Shown: positions 25,290 through 33,731, counted from the first letter of the stretch. The stretch is 43,544 bases of DNA from Rhizobiales bacterium UBA697 (GCA_002298965.1 DBMN01000355.1:1-43544), one strand, 5' to 3'. The notes: a model not told the origin generated them from the letters alone. Translations and numbers: made by a program.

Positions 25290-25988
25290 ATGGCGAGCGA
25301 AACGGGCATGGCGAGCGAAGCGGGCATCGACGTCACCGCGCGCGCCGAGGCGGCGCTTCTGGAACTCGTCGCGGAACGACCGTTCCGGACGATCGGGCTC
25401 TCGGCCGTCGCCGAGCGGGCGGGCGTGGCGCTCGCCGATCTCCGGCAGGCCTGGGACGGGCCGCTCGACGGTCTCTCCGGCTTCGCCCGGCGGATCGACA
25501 CGGGCGTGCTCGCCGGCGACGATCCGGGCATGAAGGGCGAACCCACCAAGGACCGGCTCTTCGACGTGCTGATGCGCCGCTTCGACCTGCTGGCGCCCCA
25601 TCGCGCCGGGCTGAAGGGGCTCGAGCGCTCGGCGCGGCGCGATCCGGTGCTGGCGCTGCATCTCTCGCGTCTGGTGGTCGGCTCGCAGGCCTGGATGCTC
25701 GAGGCGGCGGGCGTGTCGGCGGCGGGACCGCGCGGTGCGCTCCGGGCCCTCGGGCTCGCAGCCGGGCTCTCGCGGGTGGTGCCGGTGTTCCTCGCCGAGG
25801 ACGAATCGGGTCTGCCCAAGACCATGGCGGCGCTCGACACGACGCTCGATCGGCTGAGCGGTCTCGCTCATCGGGTACGCGGCTTCGAGGCGCGGCTCGG
25901 GCGCATCCTGTGCCGCCGTTCCTGCGACAAGCCGGAGGCGAAGACGACCGCCGAGCCGAGCATGGCGGCGGCCGATCCGTCGATCTGA
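25290..25988 (+). CDS. TetR/COQ9-like regulator
   Basis: This 232-residue protein has an N-terminal helix-turn-helix of TetR type: ARAEAALLELVAERPFRTIGLSAVAERAGVALADLR (residues about 16-51). A helical C-terminal domain follows without a recognisable ligand motif. The mixed features, including LFDVLMRRFDLLAPHRAGLK, recall the TetR-derived COQ9-like proteins of alphaproteobacteria. A role in lipid or quinone homeostasis is possible but is inference only. AAGGAG precedes the ATG. It converges with the histidine kinase gene, with the two stops touching. Confidence 0.65.
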   Translation: MASETGMASEAGIDVTARAEAALLELVAERPFRTIGLSAVAERAGVALADLRQAWDGPLDGLSGFARRIDTGVLAGDDPGMKGEPTKDRLFDVLMRRFDLLAPHRAGLKGLERSARRDPVLALHLSRLVVGSQAWMLEAAGVSAAGPRGALRALGLAAGLSRVVPVFLAEDESGLPKTMAALDTTLDRLSGLAHRVRGFEARLGRILCRRSCDKPEAKTTAEPSMAAADPSI

Positions 25989-27386
25989 TCAACCCGGAAT
26001 GCGGACGACGGCGCGCAGACCGCCGAGCGGGCTCTCGTCGAGGGTGATGTCGCCGCCGTGGCTGCGGGCGATGTCGCGCGAGATGGCGAGGCCGAGGCCG
26101 GTGCCGCCCTCGTCCTGGTTGCGCGCCTCGTCGAGCCGGTAGAACGGGCGGAAGACGTTCTCGCGTTCGGCCTCGGGCACGCCGGGGCCGTCGTCGTCGA
26201 CGGTGACGGTCAGCCAGCCGTCGGCATGGCTGCCGGAGAGCTCGACGCGGTCGGCGTGGCGCAGCGCGTTGCCGACGAGATTGCCGAGCAGGCGCTTGAA
26301 GGCGTTGGGGCGCAAGACGATCTCCGGATCGCCGCGGAACAGGATCGCGATCTCGAAGCCGGCGCGTTCGGCGTCCATGGCGATAGCCGCCATCATCTCC
26401 GCCATGTCGGTCGGCGCCGCCTCTTCCTCGCCCTCGCCGCGGGCGAAGGCGAGATAGGCCTCGAGCATCGCCTGCATCTCGTCGGTGTCGACCTCGAGCG
26501 CCTCGCGGTCGGGGCCTTCGGGCAGCAGCGCGAGCTGGAGGCGGAAGCGGGTCAGCACGGTGCGCAGGTCGTGGCTGACGCCGGCGAGCATGGCGGTGCG
26601 CTGTTCGATCTGACGTTCGATGCGCGAGCGCATCAGCGCGAAGGCCTCGCCGGCGCGGCGGACCTCGCGAGCGCCGCTCGGCTTGAACTCGCCGACGGCG
26701 CGGCCCTTGCCGAAGCTCTCGGCGGCGTCGGCGAGGCGCTGGATCGGCCGGATCTGGTTGCGCAGGAAGAGAATGGCGATGGCCAGCAGCACCAGCGACG
26801 CCGACACCATCCAGACGAGGAAGATGTGCGAGTTCGAGGCATAGGCCTGCGAACGGCGGGCGATGACGCGCAGCACGCCCGACTTCAGCACGATGCGGAT
26901 CTCGACGAGATCGGAATTGCCGACCGTGTCGATCCAGAAGGGGCGGCCGACGCGGGTGGCGATCTCGTCGGAGAGCGCGTTGTCGAGCAGCGAGAAGAAG
27001 GGCCGCGGCATCGGCGGCGGCAGGGTCGAGCCGGGCAGGACCGAGACCTGGAAGCCGAGGTCGCGTTCGGCGATGCGGCCGATCTGGCGCCAGTCGGGAT
27101 CCTGCGGCCAGGTGTCGATCACCTCGATGACGGCGGCGACGTCGCGGGCGAGCGCCTCGGACAGGCGGCCGGTGACGAGGCGCCAGTGGCGCTCCATGAA
27201 GACATAGGCGACGACCGACTGCAGGATCAGCACCGGCAGGATGACGATCAGCAGCGAGCGGGCATAGAGGCCCTTGGGCAGGTGATCGGCGATGCGACGG
27301 GCGAAGCGGCGCCAGGCGAGGCGGATGCGCACCAGCGGCGCGTCGCGCAGGAGACCGATGCGCGGACCGTCGTCGTCGAGACTCAT
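25989..27386 (-). CDS. EnvZ-type sensor histidine kinase
   Basis: This 465-residue inner-membrane kinase has helix 1 at about 42-65, a periplasmic sensor loop and helix 2 at about 187-210. HAMP follows, then HisKA with GVSHDLRTVL (phospho-acceptor H272), and HATPase with LLGNLVGNALRHA, VDDDGPGVP and GGTGLGLAIS. The residue after T276 is V277, where most kinases of this class have proline; Pro there is needed for normal phosphatase control in EnvZ. Relatives in Rhizobiales share the change. The ATG overlaps the response regulator stop (ATGA), so the pair is translationally coupled. Confidence 0.93.
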   Translation of the reverse strand: MSLDDDGPRIGLLRDAPLVRIRLAWRRFARRIADHLPKGLYARSLLIVILPVLILQSVVAYVFMERHWRLVTGRLSEALARDVAAVIEVIDTWPQDPDWRQIGRIAERDLGFQVSVLPGSTLPPPMPRPFFSLLDNALSDEIATRVGRPFWIDTVGNSDLVEIRIVLKSGVLRVIARRSQAYASNSHIFLVWMVSASLVLLAIAILFLRNQIRPIQRLADAAESFGKGRAVGEFKPSGAREVRRAGEAFALMRSRIERQIEQRTAMLAGVSHDLRTVLTRFRLQLALLPEGPDREALEVDTDEMQAMLEAYLAFARGEGEEEAAPTDMAEMMAAIAMDAERAGFEIAILFRGDPEIVLRPNAFKRLLGNLVGNALRHADRVELSGSHADGWLTVTVDDDGPGVPEAERENVFRPFYRLDEARNQDEGGTGLGLAISRDIARSHGGDITLDESPLGGLRAVVRIPG

Positions 27387-28111
27387 GGGGCGGCCTGATC
27401 GGTCTTGAGGCGATAGCCCTGGCCGCGGACGGTGACGAGATGGATCGGATTGGCCGGATCGGTCTCGATCTTGCGGCGCAGGCGATTGATCTGGACGTCG
27501 GCGGTGCGGTCGCCGAGCGCGCTCTCGCCCTGGACGATCTCGTGGCGCGGGATGATCTCGCCCGAGCGGTCGGCGAACATGCGCATCAGCCGGAGTTCGC
27601 CGTCGGTCAGGCGGACGATCTCGTCGCCACGGCGCAGCTCGTCGCGGTCGCCGTCCCAGACGAAGGGGCCGAAGCGCAGTTCGTGTGCCCGCGCCTTCGG
27701 CGCCGGGCCGCCGCGCTTGAGGATGTTGTTCAGCCGCAGCAGCAGCTCGCGCGGATCGAAGGGCTTGGCGAGATAGTCGTCGGCGCCGAGTTCGAGGCCG
27801 CGAATGCGGCTCTCGGTCTCCGAACGCGCGGTCAGCATCAGGATCGGCACGCTCGATCCGGACCGCACCCGGCGGGTGAAGTCCATGCCGTTCTCGCCCG
27901 GCATCATGACGTCGACCACCAGCAGGTCGAAGTCCATGATCGCCATCTTCTTGCCGGCCTCCTCGGCCGACTGGGCGGCGGTGACGCGGAAGCCGTTTTC
28001 GGCGAGGAAGCGCGAGATCAGGGTGCGGATGCGGCTGTCGTCGTCGACGACCAGCAGATGGGGCGCCTCGTCGGCGGGGATCGGGGCTTCGACCGCGTCG
28101 ATCGTGTTCAT
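27383..28111 (-). CDS. OmpR-family response regulator
   Basis: This 242-residue protein has a receiver domain with the acidic pair D23-D25, phosphorylation site D67 (LLVVDVMMPG) and K in YLAKPFDP. A winged-helix DNA-binding domain follows (LTDGELRLM...DVQINRLRRKIETDP...VTVRGQGYRL). It sits between a MarR gene and a kinase gene, overlapping both by ATGA. The MarR-plus-OmpR order is that of petP-petR in Rhodobacter capsulatus, where the pair is needed for cytochrome bc1 expression. That parallel is an inference here. Confidence 0.93.
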   Translation of the reverse strand: MNTIDAVEAPIPADEAPHLLVVDDDSRIRTLISRFLAENGFRVTAAQSAEEAGKKMAIMDFDLLVVDVMMPGENGMDFTRRVRSGSSVPILMLTARSETESRIRGLELGADDYLAKPFDPRELLLRLNNILKRGGPAPKARAHELRFGPFVWDGDRDELRRGDEIVRLTDGELRLMRMFADRSGEIIPRHEIVQGESALGDRTADVQINRLRRKIETDPANPIHLVTVRGQGYRLKTDQAAP

Positions 28112-28701
28112 GGCGTCTCGTCCAGCGGCGGAGGGGCGGGCCGATTGGTGTAGCGGCTGACGCGCGGGCGCTCGTCGGCGTCGATCATCAGGCGCAGGAA
28201 CTCGCGGGCACGCGCCGCGCCGTCGGGGCCGAGCGCCTGGAAGGCGGCGGCGATCCGGCCGATCTGCGGCAGCGACAGCGATCGGGCGAGGGCGCGGCCC
28301 TTGTCGGTGGCGTAGAGCAGTCGCTGGCGGCGGTCGGTCGAGCCGGTGCGGCTCTCGATGTGGCCGGTCTCGACCAGTTCCTTCAGCACGCGGGCGAGCG
28401 ACTGTTTGGTGATCTTGAGGATGTCCAGCAGTTCGGCGACCGAGAGGCCGGGGTTGCGATCGACGAAGTGGAGCACCCGGTGGTGCGCCCGGCCGAAGCC
28501 GTAGCGGGAGAGAATCGCGTCCGGGTCGGCGACGAAGTCGCGATAGGCGAAGAAGAACAGCTCGAGCATCTCGAGGAAGGCCGACGACGGCGTGTCGCCG
28601 CGTGCGGGTGCGGCGCGCGGGGCGGCGCGGGGAGCGGCCGGACGGCGCGGGGCGGCATCGGGCCCGGCGGGTGTCGCGGCTTCGAGGGTATCGTCGACCA
28701 T
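28108..28701 (-). CDS. MarR-family regulator (PetP-like)
   Basis: This 197-residue protein has an Ala/Pro-rich N-terminal extension (about residues 5-35) before a MarR winged helix. The motif is LSVAELLDILKITKQSLARVLKELVETGHI followed by the wing DRRQRLLYATDKG. The start at 28701 is chosen over an in-frame start at 28773 because of GACGCGAG just upstream and the low complexity of the extra residues. Its stop overlaps the response regulator start. It is divergent from the aminotransferase at 28886 and may control both directions. Confidence 0.88.
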   Translation of the reverse strand: MVDDTLEAATPAGPDAAPRRPAAPRAAPRAAPARGDTPSSAFLEMLELFFFAYRDFVADPDAILSRYGFGRAHHRVLHFVDRNPGLSVAELLDILKITKQSLARVLKELVETGHIESRTGSTDRRQRLLYATDKGRALARSLSLPQIGRIAAAFQALGPDGAARAREFLRLMIDADERPRVSRYTNRPAPPPLDETP

Positions 28702-28885
28702 CTCGCGTCTTCGGGTTCGGCGCGGCGGGAGGGCCGCGCGAGCGACCGAAGATAGCCCGAAGAGGGCGCGCAAGGCAAAAGCCGCGCGCGCATTCGTGAT
28801 GCCTCACCCTTGCATCGGCGCGCGTTTCGGGGGAAACCCCTTCGACGTCATTCGGCCGGATGCACGGCCCCAAGGGAGGAAAGTC

Positions 28886-29758
28886 ATGGCGCTCACCTTC
28901 GACGACCGCGACGGCGTGATCTGGTTCGACGGCGAATTCGTCGACTGGCGCGATGCCAAGGTCCATGTGCTGACCCACGGTCTGCACTACGGCTCCTGCG
29001 TCTTCGAGGGCCAGCGCGCCTATGGCGGCGTGGTCTACAAGCAGCGCGAACACCACGAGCGCCTGCATGCCTCCGCCAACATCCTCGGCTTCGACATTCC
29101 CTACTCCGTCGAGACGCTCGACGCCGCCTGCGAGGAAGTGCTGCGCCGGATGAACTTCCGTGACGCCTACGTGCGGCCCGTCGCCTGGCGCGGTTCGGAG
29201 ATGATGGGCGTTTCCGCCCAGCAGAACACGATCCACGTCGCCATCGCCGCCTGGGAGTGGCCGAGCTACTTCAAGCCGGAAGAGCGGATGAAGGGCATCC
29301 GCATCGATCTCGCCGACTATCGCCGTCCCGACCCGCGCACCGCGCCGTCGAAGTCGAAGGCGGCCGGCCTCTACATGATCTGCACCATCTCCAAACACGC
29401 GGCCGAGAAGAAGGGCTATGCCGACGCCCTGATGCTCGACTGGGAGGGCTTCGTCGCCGAGGCGACCGGCGCCAACGTGTTCTTCGTGAAGGACGGCAAG
29501 ATCCACACGCCGCTGGCCGACCGCTTCCTCGACGGCATCACCCGTCGCACGGTGATCGGTCTCGCCAAGGCGCGCGGCATCGAGGTGATCGAGCGGCGCA
29601 TCCTGCCGGAAGAGATGGAAGGCTTCACCGAGTGCTTCCTCACCGGCACCGCGGCGGAAGTGACGCCGGTCTCCGAGATCGCTCAATTCCGCTTCACGCC
29701 CGGTGCGATCTCGCTCGGCCTGCTCGAGGCCTACATGGCGGAAGTGCAGCCGAAGTGA
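28886..29758 (+). CDS. ilvE: Branched-chain amino acid aminotransferase
   Basis: This 290-residue protein is a fold-type IV PLP enzyme that interconverts branched-chain amino acids and their 2-oxo acids. HGLHYGSCVFEGQRAY, YVRPVAWRGSEMMGV and the PLP-lysine region SKAAGLYM are present, as are EATGANVFFV and GITRRTVIGLA. Relatives of this length include D-amino acid transaminases and aminodeoxychorismate lyases, but the sequence matches the branched-chain group best. GGGAGGA precedes the ATG. A clear terminator follows. Confidence 0.9.
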   Translation: MALTFDDRDGVIWFDGEFVDWRDAKVHVLTHGLHYGSCVFEGQRAYGGVVYKQREHHERLHASANILGFDIPYSVETLDAACEEVLRRMNFRDAYVRPVAWRGSEMMGVSAQQNTIHVAIAAWEWPSYFKPEERMKGIRIDLADYRRPDPRTAPSKSKAAGLYMICTISKHAAEKKGYADALMLDWEGFVAEATGANVFFVKDGKIHTPLADRFLDGITRRTVIGLAKARGIEVIERRILPEEMEGFTECFLTGTAAEVTPVSEIAQFRFTPGAISLGLLEAYMAEVQPK

Positions 29759-29790
29759 TCAGGCCCGCCTCGGCGGGACGAGATGCGGGA

Positions 29791-29826
29791 CGGCTCCGTT
29801 CGAAAGGACGGGGCCGTTTCTTTTTT
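29791..29826 (+). terminator. Intrinsic terminator of ilvE
   Basis: CGGCTCCGT (29791-29799) pairs with ACGGGGCCG (29808-29816, one G.T pair), then TTTCTTTTTT. Confidence 0.88.
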
Positions 29827-29914
29827 CGGGCCGGCCTCGGCGTTGTGCCTGCGGCGACGTGTCGGCTGGCGGGCACCCCTCGTTCGCCGTGAGATCTCCG
29901 CGCCTGGAGGTCTC

Positions 29915-30343
29915 ATGTTCTGGTCGACTCTTCATCTCGTCGCCGTCGGCGTCTGGCTCGGTTGTCTGGCGACGGAGATCGCCTTCGAGAAGGCGATGGG
30001 CACGGAGGCGGCGATCCGCCAATGGGTTTCGGCGCTGCACGATCGGGTCGATCGGTGGGTCGAGGGGCCGGCCTTCGTCGCGGTGGCGATCAGCGGCGCG
30101 GTGCTGCTCGGGCGCACGCCCTGGACGCCGGGGCTGGCGATCAAGGTGGCCTTCGGTCTCGGCGCGGTGATCGCCAACGTCTGGTGCCTCCATCTGGTGC
30201 TGGCGCGGCAGCGCGCCGCGCGCGCGGGGATCGGTGCGGCATGGGGCGACATCGATCACCGGCAGCACAAGTGGGGCACCGCGGTCGTGGTTCTGCTGCT
30301 CGCCACGCTGCTCGCCGCGACGATCCGCGCCGTGACGGGGTGA
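29915..30343 (+). CDS. Small polytopic membrane protein of unknown function
   Basis: This 142-residue protein has about four hydrophobic segments (3-22, 51-66, 72-94 and 122-139). Histidines lie at or near membrane edges (THLHLVAVG-type N-terminus, CLHLVLARQ, DIDHRQHKWG). This recalls CopD or DUF2269 membrane proteins, but I cannot assign it. CTGGAGG is well placed before the ATG. It sits alone between the ilvE terminator and a secreted-protein gene. Confidence 0.65.
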   Translation: MFWSTLHLVAVGVWLGCLATEIAFEKAMGTEAAIRQWVSALHDRVDRWVEGPAFVAVAISGAVLLGRTPWTPGLAIKVAFGLGAVIANVWCLHLVLARQRAARAGIGAAWGDIDHRQHKWGTAVVVLLLATLLAATIRAVTG

Positions 30344-30403
30344 GGTCGCGTTCGCTCGAGAACTCGTGGGGGCCGCGTCCGTCGCGGGTTTCGGGCAGAA
30401 CGC

Positions 30404-30422
30404 TCTTTCCTTCCCGGAAAGA
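30404..30422. promoter_or_regulatory. Palindrome upstream of secreted-protein gene
   Basis: TCTTTCC (30404-30410) and GGAAAGA (30416-30422) are perfect seven-base arms with a five-base centre, 66 bases before the next ATG. It could be an operator. No T-run follows that would make it a terminator. Confidence 0.4.
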
Positions 30423-30488
30423 ACGGGAAACACTCACTCACGGCGTTCGCGTTGCGGACGCACGGTTCATGCCGAAGGAGGAGATCAC

Positions 30489-30833
30489 ATGAAGCTCGCG
30501 ACCCTTTCTCTGGGGCTGGCGCTGATCGCGGGGCCCGCCCTCGCCGATCCGACCGGCAGCTACACGGTCGAGGGCAAGAGCCCGGGCGGCGCGGCCTATC
30601 GCGGCAGCGCCGTCATCACCAAGACCGGCGAGACCTACAAGGTCACCTGGACGATCGGCAACGAGAAGACCGTCGGCACCGCCGTCGGCGACGATCGCTT
30701 CTTCGCGGTCGGCTATCGCCAGGGCGCGGAGGGCGGCATCGCCGTCTATGCCCGCGACGGCAAGGACTGGAAGGGCATCTGGAGCCAGATCGGCGGAACG
30801 GAAGTCGGCATCGAGCGGCTGACGCCGAAGTGA
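30489..30833 (+). CDS. Small exported protein of unknown function
   Basis: This 114-residue protein has a Sec signal peptide (KLATLSLGLALIAGPALA, cleaved after about residue 19). The mature part looks like a beta-rich domain with repeated Gly/Thr strands (YTVEGKSPGGAAYRGSAVI, GETYKVTWTIGNEKTVGTAVG, FFAVGY). It resembles short periplasmic proteins of alphaproteobacteria, but I do not recognise a function. AAGGAGGAG precedes the ATG. Confidence 0.75.
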   Translation: MKLATLSLGLALIAGPALADPTGSYTVEGKSPGGAAYRGSAVITKTGETYKVTWTIGNEKTVGTAVGDDRFFAVGYRQGAEGGIAVYARDGKDWKGIWSQIGGTEVGIERLTPK

Positions 30834-30960
30834 GCGCGGCCCGTTCCTGCCCACGAAAGCGTCGCCGTCGGCCCGGTTCGTCGTTGACGGGTCTACGTAT
30901 TTCCTCGCATGCTGTGACCCGGGTTGGACGGGGCACGCGACGCGTGCCGAGGGGGACGAC

Positions 30961-31407
30961 ATGCGGATTTCGAAGATCACGGCAGGCGCGCTGGCGCTGG
31001 CGCTCTCGTTCGGGTCGGTCGGCGCGCGGGCCGAGACGATCTACATGGCGCAGAGGACCGAGATGTGCGCCGACATCGCCGGTGGGCGGATGGTCGAGGG
31101 CACGCCGATCCAGCTGTGGCCCTGCCATGGCAAGGCGCCGCAGCTCTTCGACTACGACGGGCGGACCAGGCAGATCGTGGCGCGTGCCAACCGTGCCTTC
31201 TGCGTCGACGACGTCGTCCGGCAGGGACTGGCGCTGGTCCGCTGCAATGCGACGCGGATGAAGTGGACCATCGACAGTTCCCGTCCGGCGATCCGCTCGC
31301 AGGACGGCCGTTGCTGGGATTCGCTCGCCATGAAGACGGACGCGCGGACGCGCATCGTGCTGTGGCCGTGCCACGGCAAGTACAATCAGCAGTTCAGCTA
31401 TTTCTGA
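30961..31407 (+). CDS. Secreted ricin-type beta-trefoil lectin-like protein
   Basis: This 148-residue protein has a signal peptide of about 24 residues (cleaved near ARAE) and a mature region of three similar blocks starting at C37, C82 and C118, each with a WPCHGK, RCNATRMKW or WPCHGK-type tail. Two blocks share LWPCHGK with the following Q..F, an internal repeat as in ricin-B beta-trefoils built from three QxW-like units. Such domains bind sugars. No catalytic domain is attached, so it may be a stand-alone carbohydrate-binding protein. It is monocistronic, convergent with moaE. Confidence 0.75.
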   Translation: MRISKITAGALALALSFGSVGARAETIYMAQRTEMCADIAGGRMVEGTPIQLWPCHGKAPQLFDYDGRTRQIVARANRAFCVDDVVRQGLALVRCNATRMKWTIDSSRPAIRSQDGRCWDSLAMKTDARTRIVLWPCHGKYNQQFSYF

Positions 31408-31453
31408 GACGCGAGACGGCGCGGGCGCGTGATAGCGCCCGTCGGGGTCTCCC

Positions 31454-31918
31454 TCACTTCGCCCAGCGCGCGGCGGCGAGGTCGTCGTGCTCGCGGGCGT
31501 CGACCCAGTCGCCCTTGGAGCCGTCGACGCCGACCTCCTTCTTCCAGAAGGGGGCGCGCGTCTTGAGGAAGTCCATCAGGAACTCGGCCGCCTCGAAGGC
31601 GGCGACGCGATGCGACGACGTCGTGATCACCACGACGATCGGCTCGCCGGGGTGGATGACGCCGTGGCGATGGATGGCGGTCACGCCCATCAGCGGCCAG
31701 CGCGCCATCGCCTCCCGGGCGGTGCGCTCGATCTCGGCCTCGGCCATGCCGGGATAGTGCTCGAGCTCGAGCGCCGAGAGCCGGCCCTCCTCGGCGCGGC
31801 ACAGGCCGGTGAAGGCGACGACGGCGCCGATGTCGGTGCGGCCGGCGGTCAGCTTTTCCGTCTCGGCGGCGACGTCGAAGGGCTCGGGCTGGACGCGGAC
31901 GGTGAGGATCGGTTCCAT
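31454..31918 (-). CDS. moaE: Molybdopterin synthase catalytic subunit
   Basis: This 154-residue subunit uses the MoaD thiocarboxylate to turn precursor Z (cPMP) into molybdopterin. GAVVAFTGLCR, LELEHYPGMAE, RHGVIHPGEPIVVV and the active-site LKTRAPFWKKE are conserved. It lies 35 bases after moaD in the same operon, downstream of pgsA and uvrC, an order common in Rhizobiales. Confidence 0.96.
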   Translation of the reverse strand: MEPILTVRVQPEPFDVAAETEKLTAGRTDIGAVVAFTGLCRAEEGRLSALELEHYPGMAEAEIERTAREAMARWPLMGVTAIHRHGVIHPGEPIVVVITTSSHRVAAFEAAEFLMDFLKTRAPFWKKEVGVDGSKGDWVDAREHDDLAAARWAK

Positions 31919-31953
31919 GAGCGGCCTCGGCTGGCGAAAGGGACGGCGCGGGC

Positions 31954-32205
31954 TCAGCCGCCGGTCATCGGCGGGAAGAGCGCGACCTCGGCGGCGCCGG
32001 TGATCGGGGCCTCCGGCGTCACGTGGACCTTGTCGACGGCGACGCGGATGAACTCGGACTTCTCCAGCGCCCATTCGTATTCGGGGCCGAGCGTCTTCAG
32101 CCAGCCGAGCAGGTCGGCGGCGGTCTTGACCGTGGCGGGCGGCGAAAGCTCTTCTTCGGGCTTGCCGACGCGTTCGCGGACCCAGGCGAAATAGCGGATC
32201 TTCAT
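31954..32205 (-). CDS. moaD: Molybdopterin synthase sulfur carrier subunit
   Basis: This 83-residue ubiquitin-fold protein opens MKIRYFAWVRERVGKPEEEL and ends in the required GG. The terminal glycine is adenylated and thiocarboxylated by MoeB-type enzymes and donates sulfur through MoaE. Seven bases separate it from the end of pgsA. Confidence 0.95.
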   Translation of the reverse strand: MKIRYFAWVRERVGKPEEELSPPATVKTAADLLGWLKTLGPEYEWALEKSEFIRVAVDKVHVTPEAPITGAAEVALFPPMTGG

Positions 32206-32212
32206 CGGTGTC

Positions 32213-32788
32213 TCAGGGCTCGTTCATGAGATGGACGACGCCGGAACGGAAATAGTCCCAGCCGGTATAGAGCGTCAGCAGCGCCGAGATCCACAGCAGC
32301 AGATGGCCGGTGACGAGCGTCCAGGGATAGACCGGCTCGCCGGCGGGGCCGACGATGAGGAAGCCGAGCGCCACCAGCTGCGCCGTGGTCTTCCACTTGG
32401 CGAGCCAGGTGACGGGCACGGAGACGCGCAGCTCGGCGAGGAACTCGCGCAGGCCCGAGACCAGGATCTCGCGGCACAGGATGATCGCGGCGGCGATCAC
32501 CGACCAGCCCTCGATGGTGCGGGCATCGACCAGGATCAGCAGGCAGGAGGCGACGAGCAGCTTGTCGGCGATCGGGTCGAGCATGCGCCCGAGCGCAGAC
32601 TGTTGGTTCCACACGCGGGCGAGCCAACCGTCGAAGAAGTCGGTGATGGCGGCGGCGGCGAAGATGGCGAGCGCCACCCAGCGCGACGTCGGCGTCGGCG
32701 TTCCCGGCAGCGCGAAACAGGCGATGACCGCGGGCACCGCCAGGATGCGGCCGTAGGTGAGGAGGTTGGGCAGACTCAGCGCGGACAT
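32213..32788 (-). CDS. pgsA: CDP-diacylglycerol-glycerol-3-phosphate 3-phosphatidyltransferase
   Basis: This 191-residue inner-membrane enzyme makes phosphatidylglycerol phosphate, the precursor of phosphatidylglycerol and cardiolipin and the lipid donor for Lgt. The CDP-alcohol phosphatidyltransferase motif D-G-x2-A-R-x8-G-x3-D-x3-D is intact (DFFDGWLARVWNQ, GRMLDPIADK). Four to five helices are visible. It precedes moaD by seven bases and follows the zeta-kinase gene by about 70. Confidence 0.95.
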   Translation of the reverse strand: MSALSLPNLLTYGRILAVPAVIACFALPGTPTPTSRWVALAIFAAAAITDFFDGWLARVWNQQSALGRMLDPIADKLLVASCLLILVDARTIEGWSVIAAAIILCREILVSGLREFLAELRVSVPVTWLAKWKTTAQLVALGFLIVGPAGEPVYPWTLVTGHLLLWISALLTLYTGWDYFRSGVVHLMNEP

Positions 32789-32856
32789 GGGTTCCTCGTC
32801 TCGCCCGAAGACAGAGCATGCGGGGGGAGGGCGCGTCAACGGCGGAGGTATGCCGT

Positions 32857-33462
32857 TCAATATTGTCCATCGGACGGCAACCAGGTTTCGACCCATGCCG
32901 GCGCGTCGGCTTCGCGCCGGAGGTCGAGGTGCCCTTCGCGGTCACGATCGCCGAAGGCGACGAGGCGAATGACGGGCGCCTCGGGAGGGGAGCCGTTGTC
33001 GAAGATCATCACCCGGTGCGCGCGGCGGACGATCTCCGGGAGCATCGCCATGACCCGCGCCCACCGCGCGACGATACGGTCCTCCGGCACGTCGTGGCCG
33101 CCGCTCGCGACACGCAGGCGGACGCGTTCGACGTTCATCTCGGGCGTCGGCAGGGAGACGAAGAAGACGTGGATCTCGTATCCCGCGTCCGCGGCCCGCT
33201 CCATGAAGCCGAGCTTCGAGGGATGGGAGAAGACGGTCTCGAAGGCGAAGTCGCGGCGTTCGGCGAGACACTGCTCGCGGAGTTCGTCCGCGTGCTCCTG
33301 CGCCGTGCGCGTTCGCTCTTCGAGTGAGCCCGTCAGTTCGGCCGCGATGTCGTCGGGATTGATGTAGGTCCCGAGATCGATGCCGCGACGCAGGATCTCT
33401 TTCGTCAGGGTGCTCTTTCCGGAGCCGTTCGGCCCACAAAAGATCGCCAGAACGGGCGCCAT
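32857..33462 (-). CDS. Zeta-toxin-like kinase (AAA/P-loop)
   Basis: This 201-residue protein has Walker A GPNGSGKST at 10-18, NPDD at 35-38, E75 in FETVFS and a late Arg-rich region (VARWARVMAML), the layout of zeta toxins that phosphorylate UDP-N-acetylglucosamine. The ATG at 33462 is preferred; a TTG at 33486 gives eight extra residues. It follows a 77-aa gene by 33 bases in the same direction. Together they resemble an epsilon/zeta-type toxin-antitoxin unit, though the upstream protein is not epsilon. The kinase could be a housekeeping P-loop enzyme instead; toxicity is not shown. Confidence 0.75.
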   Translation of the reverse strand: MAPVLAIFCGPNGSGKSTLTKEILRRGIDLGTYINPDDIAAELTGSLEERTRTAQEHADELREQCLAERRDFAFETVFSHPSKLGFMERAADAGYEIHVFFVSLPTPEMNVERVRLRVASGGHDVPEDRIVARWARVMAMLPEIVRRAHRVMIFDNGSPPEAPVIRLVAFGDRDREGHLDLRREADAPAWVETWLPSDGQY

Positions 33463-33495
33463 TCGTATCGGTCTCGGTCGACGCAATGGATTTCG

Positions 33496-33729
33496 TCAGC
33501 TCTTCTCGTAGCGAAGAGCCTTGCGCACATGAATTTCCGTGAAACGAGAGGTGACCGCGCCGCCGCGGGGCCGACGAACAACTTTCGCGAGAGGCTGCTC
33601 GGCTTCCGTCTTCGCGGTCGCCGCGGATGCGATATGCCCGGCCGACCGCAGATCGGCAACGGCCTTTTCGGCGGCGTCCTTTCCGATCTTGCGGAAATCA
33701 TCGAAGGTCAGGTCGGCAACGGTCTTCAT
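33496..33729 (-). CDS. Small protein preceding zeta-like kinase, possible antitoxin
   Basis: This 77-residue, mixed-charge protein (KIGKDAAEKAVADLRSAGH..., then KVVRRPRGGAVTSRFTEIHVRKALRYEKS) has a predicted helical first half. I do not recognise the family. Its position, one gene before a zeta-like kinase and 44 bases after uvrC, is what an antitoxin gene would have. A 13-base palindrome lies immediately upstream of its ATG. No Shine-Dalgarno sequence is clear. Confidence 0.6.
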   Translation of the reverse strand: MKTVADLTFDDFRKIGKDAAEKAVADLRSAGHIASAATAKTEAEQPLAKVVRRPRGGAVTSRFTEIHVRKALRYEKS

Positions 33730-33731
33730 GA

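Noticed and set aside
31413..31452. Hairpin between the lectin gene and moaE
   Set aside because: Arms GACGG..GGCGC and GCGCCCGTC need a bulge and lack a clear T-run, so it was not called a terminator.
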